Part shown: piece by piece, positions 1 to 8,211 of the stretch
How positions within the stretch are numbered: the first letter of the stretch is position 1
Layout of the letters: each line of letters starts with the position of its first letter
Source of the DNA: Halohasta salina
GTDB taxonomy: Archaea > Halobacteriota > Halobacteria > Halobacteriales > Haloferacaceae
DNA: 64,000 nucleotides
Direction of reading: 5' to 3'
Assembly: GCF_024178165.1 (NCBI RefSeq)
Contig: NZ_JAMZIE010000002.1
Span: 555,902 to 619,901 of the forward strand
The notes under the pieces: model-generated
What the model saw: only the letters and a program-made list of their open reading frames with translations
Told to the model about the DNA's origin: nothing
Databases searched by the model: none
Program-made: the position numbers and the translations under genes

Positions 1-647
1 AATTTCGTCTGATTTATGACGTAATTTGTATAGGAAATTGACGAGATCGGCGTTCGGATCCCGTCGATCTGTGGTAGTATTTCGTATATTTAACAATACT
101 TGGTCCGCTCGATCGGCAGAGTCGGTCGACAGGACGACGCCATGGGTGCACTCGGAGCGGACTAATGCCGAAACCAAAGGAACGATTGGTGGCTTGCAAC
201 TGGAAGTATCGATATTCCAGCGGGTCGACCGTCCACGGATTAGATGTGGGCGTGTCGGGAGAGAATCGAGATCGTGAGTGGGTTATCTACACACGATTGG
301 ACAGCGTTAACCGACGGGAAATCGACTTATCGGAATAGTGAATTGTGGGTCGTATTCGTCGTCATATCGCCCCTCTCGGCGGCCAGTGTGCGTCGACTCG
401 TGTCTCAGGTGGTAGAAGGCCCCTACCTACAGAATACGTCGGTTTTTGCTGTTTTGTTGCGTGACTGTATATGAGATACTGCTATACAGAATTTCGATCC
501 GGTGGAATTCACCACGATCAGCGTGTGTTGATACGGTCACTGCCGCTCGGACGTACGGTGGAGGCCGCTGGTGAAACGAGATAGCAACCGTCTCGTCGAC
601 GGGTGTGCCGGCGAGGGACCGATACGTCGACGTGACGGACTATAGCC
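1..647. other. No gene recognised
   Basis: Short open frames exist on both strands, but none has a recognisable motif or the acidic composition of the neighbouring proteins. The first 120 bases are AT-richer than the rest. The stretch lies downstream of ppsA and runs off the left edge, so it may hold that gene's 3' region or the end of a gene outside the window. Confidence 0.5.
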
Positions 648-2924
648 TCACTCGCGGACGGATTCGAGGACGAGTTGCTGCTCGACGCGTGCGGCCTTCC
701 GTTGGGCGTCGTGGACGGCATCGAGGTTGACACTGATCGACGAGATGCCGGCGTTGATCAACTCCTCGATCATCTTCGGATCCGAGGCCGCTTGGCCACA
801 GATGCTCGTCGAGACGTCGTACTCCCGGCAGGTTTCGATCGTCTCCCGAATCAGGCGCAACACGGCGGGGTGCAACGCGTCGTACCGATCGGCGACGACC
901 TCGTTGTTACGGTCGACGGCCAGCGTGTACTGGGTGAGGTCGTTCGTCCCGAAGGAGACGAAGTCGACGCCCGCCTCACAGATCTCTCTCGCACACAGCG
1001 CGCTCGCCGGGGTCTCGATCATCACCCCCCACTCCCGCTTCGTGGGGTCGATGCCGGCCTCGGTCATGAGGTCGCGGGCACGGTCGACGTCGTCGGCATC
1101 GTTGACCAGCGGGAACATGAGTTCGACGTTGTCGTACCCCATCCCGAACAGTTCCTCGAAGGCCTGCAACTGGAGGGTAAAGAGGTCAGGGTTGTCCAGC
1201 GACCGCCTGAGCCCGCGGTAGCCGAGCATCGGGTTGTGCTCGACCGGCTCGTCTCCACCGCCGTCGAGTTGGCGGAACTCGTCGGTCGGCGCGTCGAGCG
1301 TCCGGATGCGGACCGATCGGGGGTAAAACGCCTCTGCGACGGTCCGCATGTCGTCGGCCAGCATGGTGACGAACGCGTCGGCACCGTGATCGGCAACGTA
1401 CTGCTCGGGCGTCTTGTTCGTCGAGATCACCATGTGTTCCATCCGGAGGAGACCGACACCGTCCGCACCAGTATTGGCCGCCCGCTCGGCGGCCGCAGGG
1501 ATCGAGATGTTGGTCTTGATCTCCGTCGCCGTCATCGGCTTCGGCTGGCTGGTGGTGGAACTGGTCGGCGTGGGTTCCTGTTCGGGTTCCGGGGTGGTCT
1601 CCCGCTGGGCGTCAGTCACGACGCCGCGGTCTCCGTCGACGGTGATATACTGGTCGTCGGTGAGCGTGGCGGTGGCGGTTTCACAGCCGGTGATCGCCGT
1701 GACACCGAGCTCCCGTGAGACGATAGCGGCGTGACTCGTCATGCCGCCCTCGTCGGTGACGATCGCACTCGCCCGCTTCATCGCCGGCATCATATCGGGC
1801 GTCGTCACCTCGGTGACGATCACGTCGCCCTCGTTGACCTTGTCGAGTTGGTCAAGCGAGCCCACGATCCGAGCGGTCCCCGAAACCGTCCCGGGGCTCG
1901 CGCCGAGGCCGTCGACCAGTACCGAACGCTCGTTGGTGGATTCGTTCGGTTCGGTTCCGGCGTCCGACTCGTCTCCGGCGCCGTCGTCGATCGTCGTGAT
2001 CGGACGGGACTGGAGGAGATAGATCTCCCCGTCGCTGATCGCCCACTCGACGTCCTGCGGCTGGCCGTAGTGGTCCTCGACGAGTTCCCCCATATCGCTC
2101 AGGCGGTCGAGTTCCTCGTCGGAGAGCACACGCTCGGTCCGCTTCTCGGGTGGCACCGACTTCTCCAGCGTCTCGCCGGTCTCTGGATCCTTGACGTGCA
2201 TCGTCTTTTTCGTCGAGACGCTCACCGATCCGACGGCCTCCTCGGTCCGGTCGTACGTGTAGTGATCGGGCGAGACGGCCCCCGAGACGACCGCTTCACC
2301 GAGTCCCCAAGCGGCCTCGACGGTCATCTGCTTTTTTCCCGTCGACGGGTGGCTGGTGAACATCACGCCCGACTTGTCGGCGTCGACCATCCGCTGGACG
2401 ACCACCGCGATGTCGACGTCGTGGTGGGCAAACCCCTGTTCTTCCCGGTAGCAGATCGCCCGCTCGGTAAACAGGGAGGCCCAGCAGCGCTTGATCCGGT
2501 CCAACAGGTCGCTCTCCGAGACGTTGAGGAACGTCTCCTGCTGGCCGGCGAACGAGGCATCCGGCAGATCCTCGGCCGTGGCCGAGGACCGAACGGCGAC
2601 GATCGAGTCCGAGCCGAGATCCTCGAACGCGCTGCGGATCTCCGCCCGGGTCTCGTCGGGCCACGGTGCTTCGAGAATGAGCTGCCGAGCGCGCTGTTCG
2701 GCTTCAGCGAGTGCCCGAGAGTCCTCGATGTCGACGTCGACCGCGTCGAACAGTTCCTCGTCGATCCCGGTACTCTCGATGAAATGCCGGTAAGCGTCGG
2801 CGGTGACGGTGAACCCCGAAGGGATCGGCAAGTTGTGTGACGACAACTCGCCCAAGGACGCCGCTTTGCCACCGACGATGTCTACGTCACTGGCGCTGAC
2901 CGCGCTCAGCCATGCTACTAACAT
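648..2924 (-). CDS. ppsA: Phosphoenolpyruvate synthase (pyruvate, water dikinase)
   Basis: Converts pyruvate, ATP and water to phosphoenolpyruvate, AMP and phosphate, the entry step of gluconeogenesis in the cytoplasm. The 758-residue protein has the full family layout: an N-terminal pyruvate-phosphate-dikinase ATP-binding domain (opening GGKAASLGEL, later QPQDVEWA), a swivelling phosphohistidine domain with GGMTSHAAIVSRELG near residue 400, and a C-terminal TIM barrel ending in a CGQAAS motif. A Thr/Ser/Pro-rich linker joins the last two domains. ATG at 2924 gives the usual family N-terminus. It diverges from the small gene and gap at 3059-4209, both gluconeogenic in direction, with a TrmB-like palindrome between them, which suggests joint control by sugar status. 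Confidence 0.95.
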   Translation of the reverse strand: MLVAWLSAVSASDVDIVGGKAASLGELSSHNLPIPSGFTVTADAYRHFIESTGIDEELFDAVDVDIEDSRALAEAEQRARQLILEAPWPDETRAEIRSAFEDLGSDSIVAVRSSATAEDLPDASFAGQQETFLNVSESDLLDRIKRCWASLFTERAICYREEQGFAHHDVDIAVVVQRMVDADKSGVMFTSHPSTGKKQMTVEAAWGLGEAVVSGAVSPDHYTYDRTEEAVGSVSVSTKKTMHVKDPETGETLEKSVPPEKRTERVLSDEELDRLSDMGELVEDHYGQPQDVEWAISDGEIYLLQSRPITTIDDGAGDESDAGTEPNESTNERSVLVDGLGASPGTVSGTARIVGSLDQLDKVNEGDVIVTEVTTPDMMPAMKRASAIVTDEGGMTSHAAIVSRELGVTAITGCETATATLTDDQYITVDGDRGVVTDAQRETTPEPEQEPTPTSSTTSQPKPMTATEIKTNISIPAAAERAANTGADGVGLLRMEHMVISTNKTPEQYVADHGADAFVTMLADDMRTVAEAFYPRSVRIRTLDAPTDEFRQLDGGGDEPVEHNPMLGYRGLRRSLDNPDLFTLQLQAFEELFGMGYDNVELMFPLVNDADDVDRARDLMTEAGIDPTKREWGVMIETPASALCAREICEAGVDFVSFGTNDLTQYTLAVDRNNEVVADRYDALHPAVLRLIRETIETCREYDVSTSICGQAASDPKMIEELINAGISSISVNLDAVHDAQRKAARVEQQLVLESVRE

Positions 2925-3003
2925 CAGGTGGATACATTCCGCACCGCATCATAAGTATTCGTGTGGCAGAGAGAATAACTGCTAGTTGATTTCCGGAGAA
3001 ATT

Positions 3004-3019
3004 AACTCGATTACGAGTC
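3004..3019. promoter_or_regulatory. TrmB-like operator between ppsA and gap
   Basis: The sequence reads ACT-N7-GAGT, a near match to the TACT-N7/8-GAGTA site known for the haloarchaeal sugar regulator TrmB; it is also a perfect ACTCG-N4-CGAGT inverted repeat. It lies about 10 bp upstream of the TATA box of the gap transcript and between the two divergent gluconeogenic genes, the position expected for an activator that works when sugar is absent. The outermost T and A of the consensus are not present. Confidence 0.6.
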
Positions 3020-3028
3020 CGCACAGCG

Positions 3029-3035
3029 TTATATT
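3029..3035 (+). promoter_or_regulatory. TATA box of the small gene-gap transcript
   Basis: TTATATT is centred about 27 bases before the ATG at 3059, the spacing of a haloarchaeal leaderless transcript. This supports 3059 as both the transcription and translation start. Confidence 0.6.
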
Positions 3036-3058
3036 CCCACCCCTGATAGCTGTCAGTG

Positions 3059-3184
3059 ATGCCTGTAATCGAGGTATCGAACCAGCTGTACAGCCAGCTC
3101 CGGGCGGCCGATTCGACGGATGACACCGGGGCAGAACGCTGGCAACTCCTGGACGACCCACGACGGGAGAGCGCCAACAGATGA
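3059..3184 (+). CDS. Small 41-residue protein upstream of gap
   Basis: A short gene whose TGA overlaps the ATG of gap (ATGA at 3181-3184), so the two are probably translationally coupled. The product begins MPVIEVSNQLYSQL, which resembles the N-terminal strand-helix of small haloarchaeal DUF7557/antitoxin-like proteins, and continues with an acidic tail. The start is supported by a TATA box 27 bases upstream. Function is unknown. It may be a real peptide that tunes gap translation or the remnant of a small DNA-binding protein. Confidence 0.5.
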   Translation: MPVIEVSNQLYSQLRAADSTDDTGAERWQLLDDPRRESANR

Positions 3185-4209
3185 TCGAGGTCGGTATCAA
3201 CGGCTACGGAACGATCGGGAAGCGTGTCGCCGAGGCGGTCGACAGCCAGCCCGACATGTGTATCGTCGGCGTCAGCAAACGCACGCCGGACCACGAGGCC
3301 GCCAGTGCGGTCGACCGTGGCTTCGAGCTGTATGCGCCCGACGCCGAGACGGAAGCCACCTTCTCCGCCCACGAGCTGCCCGTCGCGGGCACCGTCGAGA
3401 CGCTGATCGCCGACAGCGATGTCGTCGTCGACGCGACACCCGCGGGTGTGGGTGCGGAGAACGCGCCGCGATACGAGCGGGCGGAGACGCCGGTCGTCTA
3501 TCAGGGCGGCGAGGACGCGACCATCGCGCCGACGAGTTTCTGTGCGCGGAGCAACTACGAGGAGACGGTCGGCCGGGCGTCGACGCGGGTCGTCTCCTGT
3601 AACACGACGGGGCTGGCTCGCCTGTTGTCGCCACTCGACGACCGCTTCGGCGTCGAGTCGGTCGACTGCACGCTGATCCGCCGGGGCGGCGATCCGACCC
3701 AGTCCGACCGGGGGCCGATCAACGACATCGTCCCCGATCCGGTGACCGTCCCCTCCCACCACGCCCCCGACCTCCGAACCGTGTTGCCCTCCGTCGACGT
3801 GATGACGAAGGGTGTGACCGTGCCGGCGACGCTGATGCACCTCCACAGTCTGACGGTGCGGCTCGACGACACGCCGACGGCCGCGGCGGTCGAGAGCTGT
3901 CTGGACGACGAGAGCCGCATCGAACTCGTCGCGAGCGCTCACGGGCAGGACAGCTGTGCGGCCCTCCGTGAGTCCGCCCACGACCGGGGTCGACAGCGTG
4001 GTGACGTCTGGGAGAACTGCGTCTGGACGGAGTCGATCACCGTCGACGAAGGGCAGCTATCGCTCCTTCAGGCGGTCCACCAGCAGGCCGACGTGGTGCC
4101 CGAAAACGTCGATGCGATCCGTGCGCTGGCAGCAGCCACCGACGCACGGACGAGTCGACAGCTCACCAACGACGCACTCGGCGTGGGCCTGAACAGTCCG
4201 CTCGCCTAG
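3181..4209 (+). CDS. gap: Type II glyceraldehyde-3-phosphate dehydrogenase
   Basis: Interconverts 1,3-bisphosphoglycerate and glyceraldehyde 3-phosphate with NAD(P)H, mainly in the gluconeogenic direction in haloarchaea. The 342-residue protein is full length for the archaeal type II family: a Rossmann start GINGYGTIGKRV at residues 6-17, the catalytic cysteine in SCNTTG (Cys140), and a catalytic-domain RRGGDP segment. It follows the 41-residue gene with a 4-base overlap and diverges from ppsA, sharing the TrmB-like site. The bacterial-type glycolytic GAPDH found in some haloarchaea is not related to this sequence. Confidence 0.93.
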   Translation: MIEVGINGYGTIGKRVAEAVDSQPDMCIVGVSKRTPDHEAASAVDRGFELYAPDAETEATFSAHELPVAGTVETLIADSDVVVDATPAGVGAENAPRYERAETPVVYQGGEDATIAPTSFCARSNYEETVGRASTRVVSCNTTGLARLLSPLDDRFGVESVDCTLIRRGGDPTQSDRGPINDIVPDPVTVPSHHAPDLRTVLPSVDVMTKGVTVPATLMHLHSLTVRLDDTPTAAAVESCLDDESRIELVASAHGQDSCAALRESAHDRGRQRGDVWENCVWTESITVDEGQLSLLQAVHQQADVVPENVDAIRALAAATDARTSRQLTNDALGVGLNSPLA

Positions 4210-4230
4210 TCGGCGAGCCGTCCAATCCGC

Positions 4231-5178
4231 CTAGTTCGCCAGGTTACGAAGCTGTTCGTCGGTATCGAGCCGATCGATGTTGTCGGCGATGATATCGGCC
4301 ATGCGATCCCAGTAGCGTGGCGTATAGCCGGCGTTGTGGGGCGTGATCAGACAGTTGTCGTGGCTCCACAGCGGGTGGCCCTCCGGAAGCGGCTCCGGAT
4401 CGGTCACGTCGAGTGCGGCCCCCCGGAGTTCGTTGGTCCGGAGCGCCGTGAGGAGCGCGTCGGTGTCGACGACCTCGCCGCGGGCGATGTTGACGAGCAC
4501 ACTGTCCGGGGGCATCCGCGAGAGGGCCGTCTCGTCGACGAGCCCTTCCGTCTCTTCGGTGAGCGGACACGCCAAGATCAGGTAGTCCGTCCGTGGGAGG
4601 ATCTCGGGGACCGCCTCGATACCGACGACCTCGTCGGCGTTGCCCCCTTTCGACGGGGAGTTGCGGACGCCGATGGTGTCGACGCCGAACGGAGCGAGCC
4701 GATCGAGGATCGCTCCACCGATGGCTCCCATCCCGACGACGGTGACCGTCGAGTCGTACAGTTCGTCGGTGTGATAGTGGCTCCACGTGCCGGCCTGTGA
4801 CTGTTTCCAGCCACGGTCGAGACCGCGCGCGAACGACAGGACGTAGGCGAGTACCTGTTCGGAGGCGTTCGGTCCGTGGACTCCGGAAGCGTTTGTCACC
4901 TTGACGTCGTTTTCGGCGAAGGCATCCAGCGGGAGGTGATCGGTTCCCGCGAAGGTACAGGCGAACAGTTCGAGGTTCGTCGCCCGCTCGACGGTCGCGG
5001 CGTCGATCTCGAAACCGGTAATAATCCGGGCCTCGGGCAGAACCTCGTCGTACTCCGACGGCGAGGCGACGAGTTCGACTGTTTGTGAGGGGAGCCGCTC
5101 GGCAAGCACGTCCCGATAGGCCTCGGTCGACATTCCATGAATCGTCTGATTGAGAACGGCAATGTCTATCGATGTCAC
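4231..5178 (-). CDS. D-isomer specific 2-hydroxyacid dehydrogenase
   Basis: Predicted NAD(P)-dependent cytoplasmic dehydrogenase of the D-2-hydroxyacid family (glyoxylate/hydroxypyruvate reductase or phosphoglycerate dehydrogenase-like). It shows the dinucleotide motif GMGAIGG in mid-protein, the catalytic Arg in NIARGEVVD, the Glu in DPEPLPEGH and the catalytic His in TPHNAGYT. Length is about 315 residues, normal for the family. The start is uncertain: GTG at 5178 gives VTSIDIAVLNQ, while TTG at 5190 is also in frame. A TATATTTT box lies about 30 bases before the GTG. The gene is convergent with gap. Substrate cannot be told from sequence. Confidence 0.85.
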   Translation of the reverse strand: MTSIDIAVLNQTIHGMSTEAYRDVLAERLPSQTVELVASPSEYDEVLPEARIITGFEIDAATVERATNLELFACTFAGTDHLPLDAFAENDVKVTNASGVHGPNASEQVLAYVLSFARGLDRGWKQSQAGTWSHYHTDELYDSTVTVVGMGAIGGAILDRLAPFGVDTIGVRNSPSKGGNADEVVGIEAVPEILPRTDYLILACPLTEETEGLVDETALSRMPPDSVLVNIARGEVVDTDALLTALRTNELRGAALDVTDPEPLPEGHPLWSHDNCLITPHNAGYTPRYWDRMADIIADNIDRLDTDEQLRNLAN

Positions 5179-5291
5179 ATCCGATGGCAACTCTACAATT
5201 ACACAAAAATATACCGTTGTTTCCGGTCAGTAGCATGCCACGATGAGTGGGCAATAAAAAACTATTACATAGGTGTGTACCAGTATTGCGT

Positions 5292-5879
5292 ATGGACGAT
5301 CCACCGGATAGTTCAGGGACGCCGCCTGCGGCCACAGGGCAGGAACAGTTCACCCTGGATGCTGTGTTCGGTGTGTTCGAGGAGCGTTCGGACAGCGCAC
5401 GGCCACTGACCGCCAGTGACGTGATGGACGCGGTCGACTGTTCGCGCCGGACGGCACACAACAAACTCGGCGAGCTAGTCGATCAGGGACGGCTCGAAAC
5501 CCGGAAAGTCGGTGCGCGGAGCCGCGTCTGGTGGGTGCCGATGCCACGGTCGACAGGGGCTCCGACCCCCGAGACCGAGCGGGCGCCGACTGCCCAGCGG
5601 GATCCGGTGGTCGACGTCGAGATCGCCGACGCCGAACTCCCCGGTTCGGGGGAACTCCTCCGGGAGCGCCGGGAGGCGCTTCGGGCGGCCTACGATTACG
5701 TCACCGAGAACCCCGAGGCGACCAAGACGGAGTTTTTCACCGAGGTGTTCCCCGACCACTCCGCCGGCTTCAAAACGGCCGACGAGTGGTGGGAGATGAT
5801 CGAACCGGCGCTCGCCGACCTGCCGAACGTCGACGTCGAGTTGGAGCGTGACCACGTCTGGCGGTTCGTCAAGGGATAG
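5292..5879 (+). CDS. Winged-helix DNA-binding protein
   Basis: A 195-residue cytoplasmic protein. Residues about 15-75 form a winged helix of the haloarchaeal HTH type (LTASDVMDAVDCSRRTAHNKL is the recognition region, followed by a wing with RKVGARSRVWW). The C-terminal half, from about residue 120, is a helical acidic domain with paired Trp residues (ADEWWEMIEPAL). ATG at 5292 is preferred over an upstream in-frame ATG at 5247 because the domain begins soon after it. The targets are unknown; the gene stands alone between a dehydrogenase and a metal-type transporter. Confidence 0.75.
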   Translation: MDDPPDSSGTPPAATGQEQFTLDAVFGVFEERSDSARPLTASDVMDAVDCSRRTAHNKLGELVDQGRLETRKVGARSRVWWVPMPRSTGAPTPETERAPTAQRDPVVDVEIADAELPGSGELLRERREALRAAYDYVTENPEATKTEFFTEVFPDHSAGFKTADEWWEMIEPALADLPNVDVELERDHVWRFVKG

Positions 5880-6001
5880 AGAGATGGTGAAACTGTCACA
5901 AGACACGGACGATGGGTATCGGCGCTCGAGAGCGTGGGCGACGTGCGGTTGGTGTATGGATTCGTCGACGGCCACAGAGACCCGATCGGAGCGTGTCTGC
6001 A

Positions 6002-7741
6002 ATGGATAGCTCGGCGTCGGCAGCCGACACGGAGTCGGTGTCGGACGACGACATCTACGACGAGCCAGCGGACGCGACCTATCCGACGTCGACGTACACG
6101 CCAGTGGCGTACGACAATCTCGACCGAGCGCCATCGGATCAGTCCCACCCCGAGACGGGAGACGACGGACCGTTCAAAGAGCTCGATCTGCCGAAGGTGC
6201 CCAAACTGAAGTACGTCGTCGGGCCGAGTGCGATCATGCTCGGGGCGTCGCTCGGGAGCGGTGAGACGCTGTTCTGGCCGACGCTGGTCGCCCGATTTGG
6301 CTGGGCGCTGTTCGGCCTCTTCCTGTTGGCCGCGTTCATCCACTTCGTCGTCAACACCGAGATCCAACGGTGGACGCTGGCGACCGGCGAGAGTATCTTC
6401 CGGGCGATGGAACGACTCCATCCGGTGGTCCCACTCGCCCTGTTGCTCGGCGGGTTCGTGAGTCTCGGGTGGCCCGGTTGGGCGGCCAGTGCGGCCAAGA
6501 TCGGTGCCGCGGGGCTCTCGCTGGGCACGTACTCGGCCTTCGGTGCCGAACTCCCCGGCTGGCGACTCCTCGGGATCGCGCTCATGGCCTTTATTTGGCT
6601 CACCTACCAGCTCGCGCCGCTGATGTACAACATCGTCGAGAAGTTCCAGCTGCTGCTGGTGGGGGCGTCGATCCTCTTCGCCCTCCTGTTGATCATACTC
6701 GTCGGGTCAGTCGAGACGGTACTCTCGATCCCATCCAACCTGACGCTTCCCGGTGAGCAGCTCCAGGTCGAGACGGTCGCGATCCTGCTGGGCGCACTCG
6801 CCTACGCCGGTGCCGGCGGCTATCTCAACCTCTCCCAGAGCCTCTGGATCCGCGAGAAGGGGTACGGCATGGGCCGGTATCAGGGACGGATCAAGAACCC
6901 GTTTGCGGGTGACGACCCCGAGACGGTCCACAGGGACGGCTTTACGTTCGTGCCCGACCGGATCAACCTCGAACGCTGGCGAGGGTGGTGGCGTGTCACA
7001 CAGTTAGAGCACTTGCTGACGTTCCTCGTCGGGCTGGTGGTCGTGACGACGATCCTCACGCTGGTGGTGTTCACCTACGCAGCCGGGTCGACCGGGACGG
7101 CCGTCAACATCTGGCTGGACGAGGTCATTCCGGTCGTGGGGCCACTCGCGAGCGTCGTGATCTACATCCTGCTGTTTTTGGCGCTGTTTACGACCGAGTA
7201 CGCCATCGTCGAGTCGTTCGTCCGGAACAGTTCGGATATCATCTACGAACTGTACGGGCGGGACGCCGGCTGGAGCCTGCCGCGGCTGTTCTGGACGCTG
7301 CTGACGATCTTTTGTGGCTGGGGGATCGCCATCCTGTTTTCCCCACTGTCGGCCGAAAACCCCTTCGGGCTGTTGGTCGTCGGCGCGTCGATGTCGGGGC
7401 TGATGATGTGGCCGTACATCCTCGCCGTGCAGATAGTCAATACGGTCCGGCTCCCCGAACACACGATGCCGGGGTGGGGCCGCATCGTCTCGATGTGGTT
7501 CGCGGCCGGCTTTTTCGGCTACTTCAGCGTCCTGTTGATCGGGGCCTACCTCTCGACCCGGCTCGGGCTGCAGTCCTTCGAGACGACGGCGACGATCCTC
7601 GGCAGTGGGATCGGCGGCACTGCGCTGTGGTTCGGCTACATCGTCATCCAACTGGCGGTGATGTATCACGTCACGCGGGCGAAAATTGCGTCAACAGGGA
7701 CCGTCGACGACGCCGAGCGGGCGCGAGGCTGGTTCTCGTGA
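6002..7741 (+). CDS. Nramp-family-like integral membrane transporter
   Basis: A 579-residue protein with an acidic cytoplasmic N-terminus of about 70 residues and then 11-12 hydrophobic segments. The fold resembles the Nramp/LeuT-type divalent-metal family, but the metal-binding DPGN motif of helix 1 is absent: the equivalent stretch reads LGASLGSGETLFW. This places it in a divergent branch whose substrate is not established. The start at 6002 is chosen because the 30 extra residues from 5912 are Arg-rich and unlike haloarchaeal N-termini. Its TGA overlaps the GTG of the next gene, so the two are co-translated. A lactate-utilisation locus follows in convergent orientation. Confidence 0.75.
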   Translation: MDSSASAADTESVSDDDIYDEPADATYPTSTYTPVAYDNLDRAPSDQSHPETGDDGPFKELDLPKVPKLKYVVGPSAIMLGASLGSGETLFWPTLVARFGWALFGLFLLAAFIHFVVNTEIQRWTLATGESIFRAMERLHPVVPLALLLGGFVSLGWPGWAASAAKIGAAGLSLGTYSAFGAELPGWRLLGIALMAFIWLTYQLAPLMYNIVEKFQLLLVGASILFALLLIILVGSVETVLSIPSNLTLPGEQLQVETVAILLGALAYAGAGGYLNLSQSLWIREKGYGMGRYQGRIKNPFAGDDPETVHRDGFTFVPDRINLERWRGWWRVTQLEHLLTFLVGLVVVTTILTLVVFTYAAGSTGTAVNIWLDEVIPVVGPLASVVIYILLFLALFTTEYAIVESFVRNSSDIIYELYGRDAGWSLPRLFWTLLTIFCGWGIAILFSPLSAENPFGLLVVGASMSGLMMWPYILAVQIVNTVRLPEHTMPGWGRIVSMWFAAGFFGYFSVLLIGAYLSTRLGLQSFETTATILGSGIGGTALWFGYIVIQLAVMYHVTRAKIASTGTVDDAERARGWFS

Positions 7742-8211
7742 CCGACGCGGTCCAGGTCCACCTCCACTGTACGATGTGGGGGGCGTTCCCGCTCCGACTG
7801 GCCGACGTGTTGTTCCGGTCGGACCGGCTGGTGATCGTCGTCTACGACTATCTGACGCCGCTGGATCTCGCGATGCGGTCGCCGTCCCAACGCGGCCGGG
7901 CGTTCGTCGACCGGATCGAAAACGAGGGGGTGGCCGCCGCCCTGACGGCTGCCGAGGACGTGACCGAACTGCCCTACGAGGAACTCGAGACGGTTCGCGT
8001 CTACGACGGCGGCCGGGTCGGCCGCGAGGCGGTCTCGATCCAGTCGAGCGACGGCTACTCGCGGATCGTCCGCGTTCACAGCGCGGTCGACCTCGATGGG
8101 TTCGTCGAGGCAGTCAGGTCGGTACTCTCCGGCTACGCCGTGGCCGTCAAACGACGAGACGGCATCGCATTCGAGTTCAACGGCCTCCTTGGGCGGCTCA
8201 GTCGCGTGTGA
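7738..8211 (+). CDS. Conserved hypothetical protein coupled to the transporter
   Basis: A 157-residue protein starting at a GTG that overlaps the transporter stop (GTGA), which implies coupling. It has no signal peptide or clear membrane segment and contains mixed alpha/beta sequence (LVIVVYDYLTPLDLAM; later GYSRIVRVHSAVDLDGFVEAV). I do not recognise the family. Its 3' end overlaps the convergent lutB/A fusion by 14 bases. By position it could be an accessory or regulatory partner of the Nramp-like protein. Confidence 0.65.
   Translation: MTDAVQVHLHCTMWGAFPLRLADVLFRSDRLVIVVYDYLTPLDLAMRSPSQRGRAFVDRIENEGVAAALTAAEDVTELPYEELETVRVYDGGRVGREAVSIQSSDGYSRIVRVHSAVDLDGFVEAVRSVLSGYAVAVKRRDGIAFEFNGLLGRLSRV

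Noticed and set aside
675..1718. A 347-codon frame opposite ppsA
   Set aside because: It is antisense to conserved domains of ppsA and has the Arg/Val/Asp composition of a shadow frame.
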